A stretch of 64,000 nucleotides of DNA. It comes from Aridibacter sp965216195. GTDB taxonomy: Bacteria > Acidobacteriota > Blastocatellia > Pyrinomonadales > Pyrinomonadaceae. How positions within the stretch are numbered: the first letter of the stretch is position 1; every line of letters starts with the position of its first letter. The stretch covers positions 806,001 to 870,000 of the forward strand of contig OZ244151.1 in assembly GCA_965216195.1 (NCBI GenBank), given 5' to 3'. The notes below the pieces were generated by a model. The model saw only the letters and a list, made by a program, of their open reading frames with translations, was not told where the DNA came from and did not search any database. Made by a program: the position numbers and the translations under genes. This document shows positions 7,549 through 15,178 of this stretch, in pieces.

Positions 7549-9084
7549 CTACTTTAGCTGCGCCTCAACAGTCTGATTTTCGAAAGACTTGATCGTGCTG
7601 CCGCCGAATAACCCCAGATAAAATACTCCAAGCACAGTAATTACCAGCACGACCGCAACTGCTGTAGGGATTTTGGGTTCGAACCACGCCGTAGTACGTT
7701 CCTTGAAAAACATAACCACAATCAGTCGCAGATAGTAGTACGCAGAAATCGCTGTGTTGATTACGGCAACAATGACGAGAAGCGTCAGCATGGTGCTGCC
7801 CGCTTCAAGCGCAGGTCTGAACACCAGAACTTTTCCAACAAACCCGGCAGTTAAGGGAAGGCCAAGAAGGGAAAGCATAAAAAGGGAAAGCGTAAACGCC
7901 AGAACGGGAGACTTAAATCCAATTCCGTTATAATCTTCAAACTCCGTTCGCCGATCATTTTTCTCACCAAGCAAGGTGAGAACGGCAAATGCACCGAGGT
8001 TCGTAACCGCGTAAGTGAGCATGTAAAACGCCACCGCGGCAATTGCCTCATCGCGCCCGGAAACCGTTTTCGCAACCCCTGCACCGATAAAACCTACGAG
8101 TGCGTAACCGGCGTGAGCAATTGATGAATACGCAAGCATGCGTTTTACGTTGTTTTGAACGATAGCGGCGATATTTCCAATCGTCATTGTCAAAATTGCC
8201 ATCACCGTTAAAGCCGTAATCCAGGAATTGTGTAGGTATTCCGAAGCGCTGGCGCCTGCGACCAACGGAAACCCGATGACAAAAACTCGTATGAATGACG
8301 CGAAACCGGCGGTTTTTGGTCCGGCAGCCATAAATGCAGTAATCGGCGTCGGTGCTCCTTCATAAACGTCCGGAGTCCAAACATGAAATGGAACCGTTGC
8401 GATCTTGAATCCAAATCCGATTAGCAGCATCGCCGCACCTACCAAAAGAAGGGCGGGGAAGTTTGCGCTATCGATTTTTCCGGCGATAACGCTGATGTTG
8501 GTTGTACCCGTCGCACCATAAATTAAAGCCATTCCGTAGAGCAAAAACGCAGACGCATAGGAGCCAAGGATGAAATACTTCATCGAGGATTCATTCGACC
8601 GCAGGTCGGTTTTTCTCATTCCGGCCATTACGTAAGTTGCAATCGAAAGAGTCTCGAGCCCCAGGAAAATAATTACGAGGTCGTTGCCCGATGCCATAAA
8701 CATCATTCCGACTGCGGCAAACAAAAGCATCGAGTGATACTCGCCGGCTGGCATGTTTTCCTGCTCAATCCAAATGCTTGAAATCAATATCGTTAGAGCC
8801 GTAACGAGCAGCATTACCAGTGAGAAACTCAAGCGAAGACCGTCTGTTACGATCATGCCGTTAAAAGCGCTTTTAGGGGCAGCCGGATCCCAGAGCGATA
8901 TTAAGGCGTACGCAGAAACAATGATGCCGATAATCGAAATGATGCCCGTGATTCGCAGTCGGTTTGGTCGGTAGCTGTCAAAAACCATCAGGATAATTCC
9001 CGTGATCGCGAGAAGCATCTCCGGCAAAACGATTGAAATATTGACGTTTGGGTCAATTAATTCTGCTAAAAAAATCGTATTCAT
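7549..9084 (-). CDS. nuoN: NADH-quinone oxidoreductase subunit N
   Basis: The 511-aa polytopic membrane protein is one of the three antiporter-like proton-channel subunits of complex I. It has about 14 hydrophobic segments and the family core (PFHVWTPDVYEGAPTPITAFMAAGPKTAGF) with the conserved lysine-containing helices. Its length is standard. It is the last nuo gene in the operon, 30 nt after nuoM, and is followed closely by a CAT-like gene. Confidence 0.95.
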   Translation of the reverse strand: MNTIFLAELIDPNVNISIVLPEMLLAITGIILMVFDSYRPNRLRITGIISIIGIIVSAYALISLWDPAAPKSAFNGMIVTDGLRLSFSLVMLLVTALTILISSIWIEQENMPAGEYHSMLLFAAVGMMFMASGNDLVIIFLGLETLSIATYVMAGMRKTDLRSNESSMKYFILGSYASAFLLYGMALIYGATGTTNISVIAGKIDSANFPALLLVGAAMLLIGFGFKIATVPFHVWTPDVYEGAPTPITAFMAAGPKTAGFASFIRVFVIGFPLVAGASASEYLHNSWITALTVMAILTMTIGNIAAIVQNNVKRMLAYSSIAHAGYALVGFIGAGVAKTVSGRDEAIAAVAFYMLTYAVTNLGAFAVLTLLGEKNDRRTEFEDYNGIGFKSPVLAFTLSLFMLSLLGLPLTAGFVGKVLVFRPALEAGSTMLTLLVIVAVINTAISAYYYLRLIVVMFFKERTTAWFEPKIPTAVAVVLVITVLGVFYLGLFGGSTIKSFENQTVEAQLK

Positions 9085-9114
9085 GTTTAGAAATTAGAAA
9101 GCAAACTTAAAAGA

Positions 9115-10731
9115 CTAAAATCTGGATTCCTCACTTTTTAATTTTTCCTTTTTTCTTTTTACTTCGGTTATCGTGCCGCCTTTTGTTCCGCCAATTACAC
9201 GTCTTTGAATATTCACGACTGCCTTTTTGGATTCATCGAGAATCGGTTTTGGGTAAACACCCATAAACACCATCAGGAATAAGAGAGGCACCATCAAGCC
9301 AATTTCCCTTGCACTCAAATCAAGCAATCCTTTGTTTTTCTCGTTTGTGACTTTACCAAAAAACACGCGCTGAACCATCCAAAGCAAATAAACTGCGGCG
9401 AAAATCACGCCCGTTCCCGCAAACATTGCTGCGACTTTGTTCATTGATCCCGGCAAGATCGTTGAAGTCCACATACCGAGCATAATTAAAAATTCACCGA
9501 CAAACCCGTTTAAAAATGGCAACCCAATCGACGCCATCGTTGTAACTACGAAGAACGTTGCATAGATCGGCATAATGCTAGAAAGCCCCCCGTATTCCTT
9601 AATTAGTCGGGTGTGCCTTCGTTCATAAATGAAACCGACGAGTAGGAATAACGCTCCGGTTGTTACGCCGTGAGCGAGCATCGTGTAAAGAGCGCCTTGC
9701 ATTCCTTGCTCTGTAAACGAAAACATTCCCAGGATTACAAAACCCATGTGTGCGATCGAGGAATAAGCCACGAGCCGTTTTACATCCGGCTGCACCATCG
9801 CCACGAGCGCTCCGTAAATAATTCCTATGATCGCCAGAATTATAAATACCCAAGCCATTTCACGCGAAGCTTCCGGGAACAAAGTAAAATTAAAACGCAT
9901 CAAACCGTAGGTCCCCATCTTAAGAAGCACGGCGGCGAGAATTACCGAACCCGCAGTCGGCGCCTCGGTATGAGCATCGGGAAGCCATGTGTGAAACGGG
10001 AACAAAGGCACTTTGATTGAAAAAGCCAAGGCAAACGCAAGGAACAATAAAAGTCCTGTGCTACCTACGAAAACTAGCTTTCCGGATTGCACGGCACTTA
10101 AAAGGGTTACAAAATCGAAAGTTCCCCCGCCTCCGCCGTTCGCGCTCGCGTAGAGATAATAAAGCGAAATTATCGCTACAAGCATCAGCAAACTTCCCAA
10201 CGCAGTGAAAATAAAAAACTTAACGGCAGCGTATATTCGGTTTTTGCCTCCCCAGATACCGATCAGGAAAAACATCGGTACGAGCGAAGCTTCAAAAAAC
10301 AGGTAGAATACGAGCAGGTCTAGCGAAACAAATACGCCAATCATCGCGCTTTCCAGAAGCAACAGAAAAACGTAAAAAGCCGTGTGGCGTTTCTCAACTG
10401 CGTTCCAAGTTGAGATCACGGCAATCGGCATGATAAAGGTGGTCAGGATCAAAAGCCACAGGCTCAAACCGTCAATACCTACGTGATAATTCGTATTAAT
10501 TGCTTCAATCCAGGGAATATTTTTTACAAACTGAAAGCCGTTTGCAGAAACTCCGCCGCCGCCAAATAGGAATAGCGAATAGAGGAAATTGGCAATCGTA
10601 AAGCCTAGTGCGATCCACTTCAGATGGTTTAATTCCTTCCAAAACAGGCTATGCCCGATAATCGCCACGGCACCAAAAGCCGGAAGCAATATCAGAATCG
10701 TCAAAATGTTTTCTACTGTAAATCCCAGCAT
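9115..10731 (-). CDS. nuoM: NADH-quinone oxidoreductase subunit M
   Basis: The 538-aa proton-channel subunit of complex I shows the characteristic FPFHTWLPDAHTEAPTAGSVILA and KMGTYGLMRF motifs and about 14 membrane spans. I placed the start at ATG 10731 (MLGFTVENIL), 6 nt after the nuoL stop; a TTG one codon earlier is possible. The C-terminal 30 residues are highly charged (KRKKEKLKSEE). Confidence 0.95.
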   Translation of the reverse strand: MLGFTVENILTILILLPAFGAVAIIGHSLFWKELNHLKWIALGFTIANFLYSLFLFGGGGVSANGFQFVKNIPWIEAINTNYHVGIDGLSLWLLILTTFIMPIAVISTWNAVEKRHTAFYVFLLLLESAMIGVFVSLDLLVFYLFFEASLVPMFFLIGIWGGKNRIYAAVKFFIFTALGSLLMLVAIISLYYLYASANGGGGGTFDFVTLLSAVQSGKLVFVGSTGLLLFLAFALAFSIKVPLFPFHTWLPDAHTEAPTAGSVILAAVLLKMGTYGLMRFNFTLFPEASREMAWVFIILAIIGIIYGALVAMVQPDVKRLVAYSSIAHMGFVILGMFSFTEQGMQGALYTMLAHGVTTGALFLLVGFIYERRHTRLIKEYGGLSSIMPIYATFFVVTTMASIGLPFLNGFVGEFLIMLGMWTSTILPGSMNKVAAMFAGTGVIFAAVYLLWMVQRVFFGKVTNEKNKGLLDLSAREIGLMVPLLFLMVFMGVYPKPILDESKKAVVNIQRRVIGGTKGGTITEVKRKKEKLKSEESRF

Positions 10732-10737
10732 CAATAT

Positions 10738-12912
10738 TTAGCTAACCAATCTAATTCCGTAATAAACAAAATATCCGATGACAATCAATGCACCAAACAA
10801 AATAAACGCCGCGTAAGATCGCACAAAACCTACCTGAACACGCCTGGCTATCGATCCCAATTCGGAAACAAGACTTCCGATGCCGTTTACCGTGCCGTCA
10901 ATAAATCCAACGTCAAAACCTTTCCACAAACCCTCGCGCGAAAGCTTTGTGATCGGATCGACGATAAACCCGTTATAAATCTCATCGAGATACCATTTCT
11001 TTTCGAAGAGCTTTGGCATCTTCTTGAGTGGGTTACGTCTAAAGGTCACCCAGCCAATTCCGATTCCAACGAAAGCCAAAACTACTGATAAAAATGCCAG
11101 CCATCTCTCCTTAGATATCTCTTCTGGATCGTGCGTAGCCTTTCCCTCTTCACCACCCGCTTTTTTCACGGCTAAAAAGTGTTTGAGCTCTTTTTTATCG
11201 ACTTTATCTTCCTTCTTAACTTTCGCAATCGCCGGGCTTAAGGTGTCGTAGAATTTATTTACTTCGCCAGCGCCGACCCAACTGCTTATTGCATAAGGGA
11301 TTCCAACCAAGCCTCCGAAAGTGGAAAGAACTGCTAAAACAATTAGCGGAACGGTCATTGACCAAGGCGATTCATGCGGTTTGAAATCAGCAGGAATTTC
11401 GTGATGGTCGTCATCATCGTCGGTGTGATCGTGGTGTTCTTCCTCGGGCAGTTCATCCTGAAAACGTTCTTTGCCCCAGAAGGTCATCACCATCATACGC
11501 GTCATATAAATTGCTGTTAACACAGCGGTTATGACTCCCACAGTCCAGAGAATCCAGTTCCATTCTCCCGCTTCCCAACCTATCGGAAGATATTTTCCTG
11601 AGAATGAATAGTAAAGAATTTCGTCTTTCGAAAAGAATCCTGCGAAAATAGGAATTCCCGCAATCGCCAGCCACCCCGTACACATTGTTATCCAGGTAAT
11701 CGGCATATACTTTTTCAAATTACCCATCTTCCGCATATCTTGTTCGTGGTGCATTCCGTGAATTACAGAACCGGAACCGAGGAAGAGAAGTGCTTTGAAA
11801 AATGCGTGAGTCATAACGTGAAAAATCGCTATGACGAAAGCTCCGACGCCGCAAGCCAGGAACATATAGCCGAGCTGCGAGACCGTTGAGTACGCAAGAA
11901 CCTTCTTAATATCGTTTTGAGCTAAACCGATTGTTGCCGCCAAAATTGCCGTCGCTGCACCGATGATTGCAACAATCCACATTGCCGTCGGTGCATTTTG
12001 AAAGATAATATTGCTGCGGACAACCAAATAAACGCCAGCCGTTACCATTGTTGCGGCATGGATTAGCGCCGAAACGGGTGTAGGACCAGCCATCGCGTCT
12101 GGAAGCCAAGTCAAAAGCGGAATCTGAGCCGATTTTCCGGTTGCGCCTATGAAAAGCAGAAGTGCTGCCGAAGTTAGACCGCCCGCGAAAATTATGCTCC
12201 AGGTAAACGGCTCTGCCGTAGTAACGTTTTGCGCAACCCAGGTGAAAACACTGTGAACCCGTTCGCCTCCGACTGTTTTATCAAAGAATGAAAGCGAACC
12301 CGTTAACGTAAAAATCAGGAACATCCCCATCAGCACGCCCCAATCTCCAATGCGATTCATTACGAAGGCTTTCTTCGCAGCGCGGCGTGCCTCATCCTTT
12401 TGGATGTAGTAACCGATCAACAAATACGAACAAAGTCCCACACCTTCCCAACCAACAAACATCAAAAGGTAATTGTCTGCGAGAACAAGCGTGAGCATCG
12501 CAAACATAAAGAGATTTAGATAGGCAAAGAAACGATAGAAACCGTTGTCGCCATGCATATAACCCGTTGCAAATATGTGGATTAAAAGAGCGACGAAGGT
12601 GACGAAGCAAGCGTAAATTCCCGAAAGCCGATCCATTCCAAGCGCGAAGTCGGCTCGAAAATCGCCAACCTGTATCCATGTCCAGATATGATCGAGAATT
12701 GGTTTGTCCGCGTAGAGCGCGCCGGTGTGAGAGGTGCCGATTCCAAACGCGATCATAAATGCGACGATGCACGAGATCGCCACGGCGCCACAGGCGATGA
12801 TGCCGCTGACAGTTTCGTTGCGCTGTTTTAGCCAGCCACCATAAATCCAGTTGGCGATCGCACCAAAAAGCGGCGCAAAAATTATTAGACTTAAAAGATT
12901 ATTTTCAGTCAT
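10738..12912 (-). CDS. nuoL: NADH-quinone oxidoreductase subunit L
   Basis: This 724-aa subunit is the distal proton channel of complex I, with the long lateral helix at the C-terminus. Family marks include GWEGVGLCSYLLIGYY, QIPLLTWLPDAMAGPTPVSALIHAATMVTAGVY and STVSQLGYMF. It carries two unusual soluble insertions: a His/Asp-rich run (EEEHHDHTDDDDDHHE) after about helix 13, and a Lys/Glu-rich stretch (KKEDKVDKKELKHF). Length is slightly above the usual 610-660 aa because of them. Its ATG overlaps the stop of the DUF1272 gene (TAATG). Confidence 0.95.
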   Translation of the reverse strand: MTENNLLSLIIFAPLFGAIANWIYGGWLKQRNETVSGIIACGAVAISCIVAFMIAFGIGTSHTGALYADKPILDHIWTWIQVGDFRADFALGMDRLSGIYACFVTFVALLIHIFATGYMHGDNGFYRFFAYLNLFMFAMLTLVLADNYLLMFVGWEGVGLCSYLLIGYYIQKDEARRAAKKAFVMNRIGDWGVLMGMFLIFTLTGSLSFFDKTVGGERVHSVFTWVAQNVTTAEPFTWSIIFAGGLTSAALLLFIGATGKSAQIPLLTWLPDAMAGPTPVSALIHAATMVTAGVYLVVRSNIIFQNAPTAMWIVAIIGAATAILAATIGLAQNDIKKVLAYSTVSQLGYMFLACGVGAFVIAIFHVMTHAFFKALLFLGSGSVIHGMHHEQDMRKMGNLKKYMPITWITMCTGWLAIAGIPIFAGFFSKDEILYYSFSGKYLPIGWEAGEWNWILWTVGVITAVLTAIYMTRMMVMTFWGKERFQDELPEEEHHDHTDDDDDHHEIPADFKPHESPWSMTVPLIVLAVLSTFGGLVGIPYAISSWVGAGEVNKFYDTLSPAIAKVKKEDKVDKKELKHFLAVKKAGGEEGKATHDPEEISKERWLAFLSVVLAFVGIGIGWVTFRRNPLKKMPKLFEKKWYLDEIYNGFIVDPITKLSREGLWKGFDVGFIDGTVNGIGSLVSELGSIARRVQVGFVRSYAAFILFGALIVIGYFVYYGIRLVS

Positions 12913-13082
12913 TAACTATCCGAAGATCTCTTAGGACGCTTCACTAACTCCCCACTGCAGTTCGGACAAACTGCGTTCATCTTTTTTGTACATTCATCAC
13001 AAAATGTGCACTCATAACTGCATATAAAGGCTTCGCCGTCAGCGGACAATTCGCTGTTGCACTTCTCGCAAATTTCTCTCAT
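12912..13082 (-). CDS. Small Cys-rich DUF1272-like protein inside the nuo operon
   Basis: This 56-aa ORF was found by translating the 180-bp space between nuoK and nuoL. It has five CxxC-like elements: CEKC near the N-terminus, then C21, CTFCDEC and CPNC, ending GELVKRPKRSSDS. Spacing and the ECTFCDEC...VCPNCSGELVKRP ending match the DUF1272 family of small zinc-ribbon-like proteins of unknown function. The ATG is at 13082 and the stop overlaps the nuoL ATG by one base (TAATG), so it is translationally coupled to nuoL. Homologues are usually found outside nuo loci, so its place here is unusual. Confidence 0.85.
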   Translation of the reverse strand: MREICEKCNSELSADGEAFICSYECTFCDECTKKMNAVCPNCSGELVKRPKRSSDS

Positions 13083-13092
13083 CTCGAGCGCA

Positions 13093-13398
13093 TTAGTTTT
13101 TCAAAATACTCGCGTCATCAACATCGATTGATTCGCGGTTTCGGAAAAACGTGATGATGATTCCAAGTCCAACCGCCGCCTCAACCGCTGCAACACTCAT
13201 CACGACAAAGACAAAAAGTTGCCCTGTTACGTCGCCATAATGCCGCGAAAAAGCTACGAACGATAGATTCACGGCGTTTAGCATCAACTCGATACACATA
13301 AACATCCCGATCGCGTTGCGTTTGAAGATCACGCCCACGGCGCCGATCGCGAAGAGTATGCCTGAGAGTGCTAAATAACTTGCTAAACTAGGTTCCAT
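13093..13398 (-). CDS. nuoK: NADH-quinone oxidoreductase subunit K
   Basis: The 101-aa protein has three membrane helices and the complex I NuoK features: the conserved glutamates in the second and third helices (GMFMCIELMLNAVNL and AAVEAAVGLGI) used for proton transfer, and an ending RNRESIDVDDASIL. It starts at ATG 13398, 2 nt after the nuoJ stop. Confidence 0.96.
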   Translation of the reverse strand: MEPSLASYLALSGILFAIGAVGVIFKRNAIGMFMCIELMLNAVNLSFVAFSRHYGDVTGQLFVFVVMSVAAVEAAVGLGIIITFFRNRESIDVDDASILKN

Positions 13399-13400
13399 CC

Positions 13401-13937
13401 TTAATCTTTTCCGACCTCTTGCACCAAATCAATCCGCGGTTCGCGAAGCCGTCTCGACATAATCATCGCTCCGACGATTCCCATCAAAAGCAAAATTCCC
13501 ACGATTTCAACCGGTAGCAAATACTGTGTGTACATCGCTTGCCCAATGCTCATCGACTGCCCTTCGGTTTCCGTAATTGGAACAGAAGTTTGTGACGATT
13601 TTTTCACGGCATAAAAGATGAAAAATGCTTGCGCCAAAAGTGCGACACCTAAAAGTCCGCCGACGAAATACAAATAACTCAAGCGATTTCGCGAAGCTTC
13701 TTCGTCTAAATTCAGAAGCATGATCACGAAAATAACGAGCACCATTATCGCCCCGGCATAAACGAGAATCTGCGTCGCCGCGATAAAGGGTGCCGCCAGC
13801 GTTAAATAAATACACGCGAGCGATATAAACGTCCCCACCAATGAAACCGCGCTGTAAAGCGGGTTTTTATGATAGACACACGAAACCGCACATGCGATTG
13901 CGAGTCCGGCTAAAATGAAAAAAATCGGTGTCGTCAT
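13401..13937 (-). CDS. nuoJ: NADH-quinone oxidoreductase subunit J
   Basis: The 178-aa membrane subunit has five hydrophobic helices and the NuoJ core (ATQILVYAGAIMVLVIFVIMLLNLDEE), including the strand with the pi-bulge helix in TM3. The gene directly upstream is nuoH rather than the expected nuoI; only a 109-bp repeat-filled spacer separates them. Confidence 0.95.
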   Translation of the reverse strand: MTTPIFFILAGLAIACAVSCVYHKNPLYSAVSLVGTFISLACIYLTLAAPFIAATQILVYAGAIMVLVIFVIMLLNLDEEASRNRLSYLYFVGGLLGVALLAQAFFIFYAVKKSSQTSVPITETEGQSMSIGQAMYTQYLLPVEIVGILLLMGIVGAMIMSRRLREPRIDLVQEVGKD

Positions 13938-13950
13938 TAAATAAATTACA

Positions 13951-14055
13951 AGTGATAGGTAACAGGTAACAAGGTCGTTGCTGACCTATGGTCATCACTT
14001 TTTGCTTTCATATAATAAAAACTAACTACAAATAACTAATTACCAGTTACCAGCT
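13951..14055. repeat. In-register heptamer repeat array between nuoJ and nuoH
   Basis: Fifteen heptamers run in one unbroken register from 13951: AGTGATA, GGTAACA, GGTAACA ... CATCACT ... ACTAACT, ACAAATA, ACTAATT, ACCAGTT, ACCAGCT. The left units are complementary in style to CATCACT at 13993-13999, so the first part can fold back (AGTGAT with ATCACT). The array runs over the nuoH stop codon (14047-14049) into its last codons. It occupies the place where nuoI is normally found. Confidence 0.7.
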
Positions 14056-15177
14056 TCGGTTCAACAAAAACACTACAATCACTGTCAGAATCAGGTTTCC
14101 CAGTGCAACCGGCAAAAGGAATTTCCAGCCAAAATTCATCAGCTGGTCGAAACGAAATCGCGGAAGCGTTCCGCGAACCCATATGTACAAGAACAAAAAC
14201 GCAAAAATCTTAAGTAAAAATCCGACGTGGCTTACCAATGCGTAAGGAATTGAGCCCGGCTCCAGCAAGCGCCCCAATCCCGGCAAATACCAACCGCCAA
14301 GGAAGAGCGTCACGCACATAACGGAAACCGTAAACATATTTACGTACTCCGCCATAAAAAAGAGTGCAAATTTCAGCGCGGAGTACTCCGTGTGAAATCC
14401 TGCGACGATCTCGGTTTCGGCTTCCGGTAAATCAAAAGGCACACGGTTTGTTTCCGCAAAAGCCGCGATCAGGAATACTATAAAACCAATAAACTGAGGA
14501 ATGATAAACCACTTAAACGGCGAATGAATCTGAGCATAGATAATCTCGCTGAGGTTCAAAGATCCTGCGAGCATCACAACTCCTATTATCGAAGCGCCCA
14601 TCGCGAGTTCGTATGAGATCATCTGGGCCGAAGCACGCAAGCCACCAAAAAGCGAATACTTTGAGTTTGAAGACCAGCCCGCAAGCGCAATTCCGTAAAC
14701 CCCTACCGATGTTATTGCTAAAACGTATAGGACGCCGACATCAAGACGCGCAATCGTGAGAGGCATGTTCATTGCCCTCGGAGCGAGCCACGCAACCGCG
14801 TCTCCCAAAACCGGAATGCCCTCAACATAAGGGATTAAACCGGTTAAAGGGTCTTTTAGTTCCGGTCCAAAGGGGTAAACAATCATCGGCATTAGCGCAC
14901 AGGTTAGTGCGACGAGTGGCGCAAGAAAATAGATGAATTTCGTGGACTTATCCGGAACGAGGTCTTCCTTAAATATAAATTTGAAAAGATCTGCAAATGG
15001 CTGGAGCAGACCCCAGGGACCCACGCGGTTCGGACCGATTCGCCCCTGAATCCAACCCAGAATCTTTCGTTCGCCCAAAACCGTATAGGCAACAATCATC
15101 AGCACGCCTTGAAACGCCAATAAAACAGCGATGCTCAAAACGATAAAAGGAAATGATGTTTCCAGAATTGAGTCCAT
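14047..15177 (-). CDS. nuoH: NADH-quinone oxidoreductase subunit H
   Basis: The 376-aa membrane subunit forms the quinone-binding chamber with NuoB/NuoD. It shows GERKILGWIQGRIGPNRVGPWGLLQPFADLFKF and the loop AFAETNRVPFDLPEAETEIVAGFHTEYSALKFALFFMAEY, both diagnostic. I use ATG 15177 (MDSILETSFPF), one base after the nuoG stop; a TTG at 15192 would overlap nuoG. Confidence 0.95.
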   Translation of the reverse strand: MDSILETSFPFIVLSIAVLLAFQGVLMIVAYTVLGERKILGWIQGRIGPNRVGPWGLLQPFADLFKFIFKEDLVPDKSTKFIYFLAPLVALTCALMPMIVYPFGPELKDPLTGLIPYVEGIPVLGDAVAWLAPRAMNMPLTIARLDVGVLYVLAITSVGVYGIALAGWSSNSKYSLFGGLRASAQMISYELAMGASIIGVVMLAGSLNLSEIIYAQIHSPFKWFIIPQFIGFIVFLIAAFAETNRVPFDLPEAETEIVAGFHTEYSALKFALFFMAEYVNMFTVSVMCVTLFLGGWYLPGLGRLLEPGSIPYALVSHVGFLLKIFAFLFLYIWVRGTLPRFRFDQLMNFGWKFLLPVALGNLILTVIVVFLLNRSW

Positions 15178-15178
15178 A

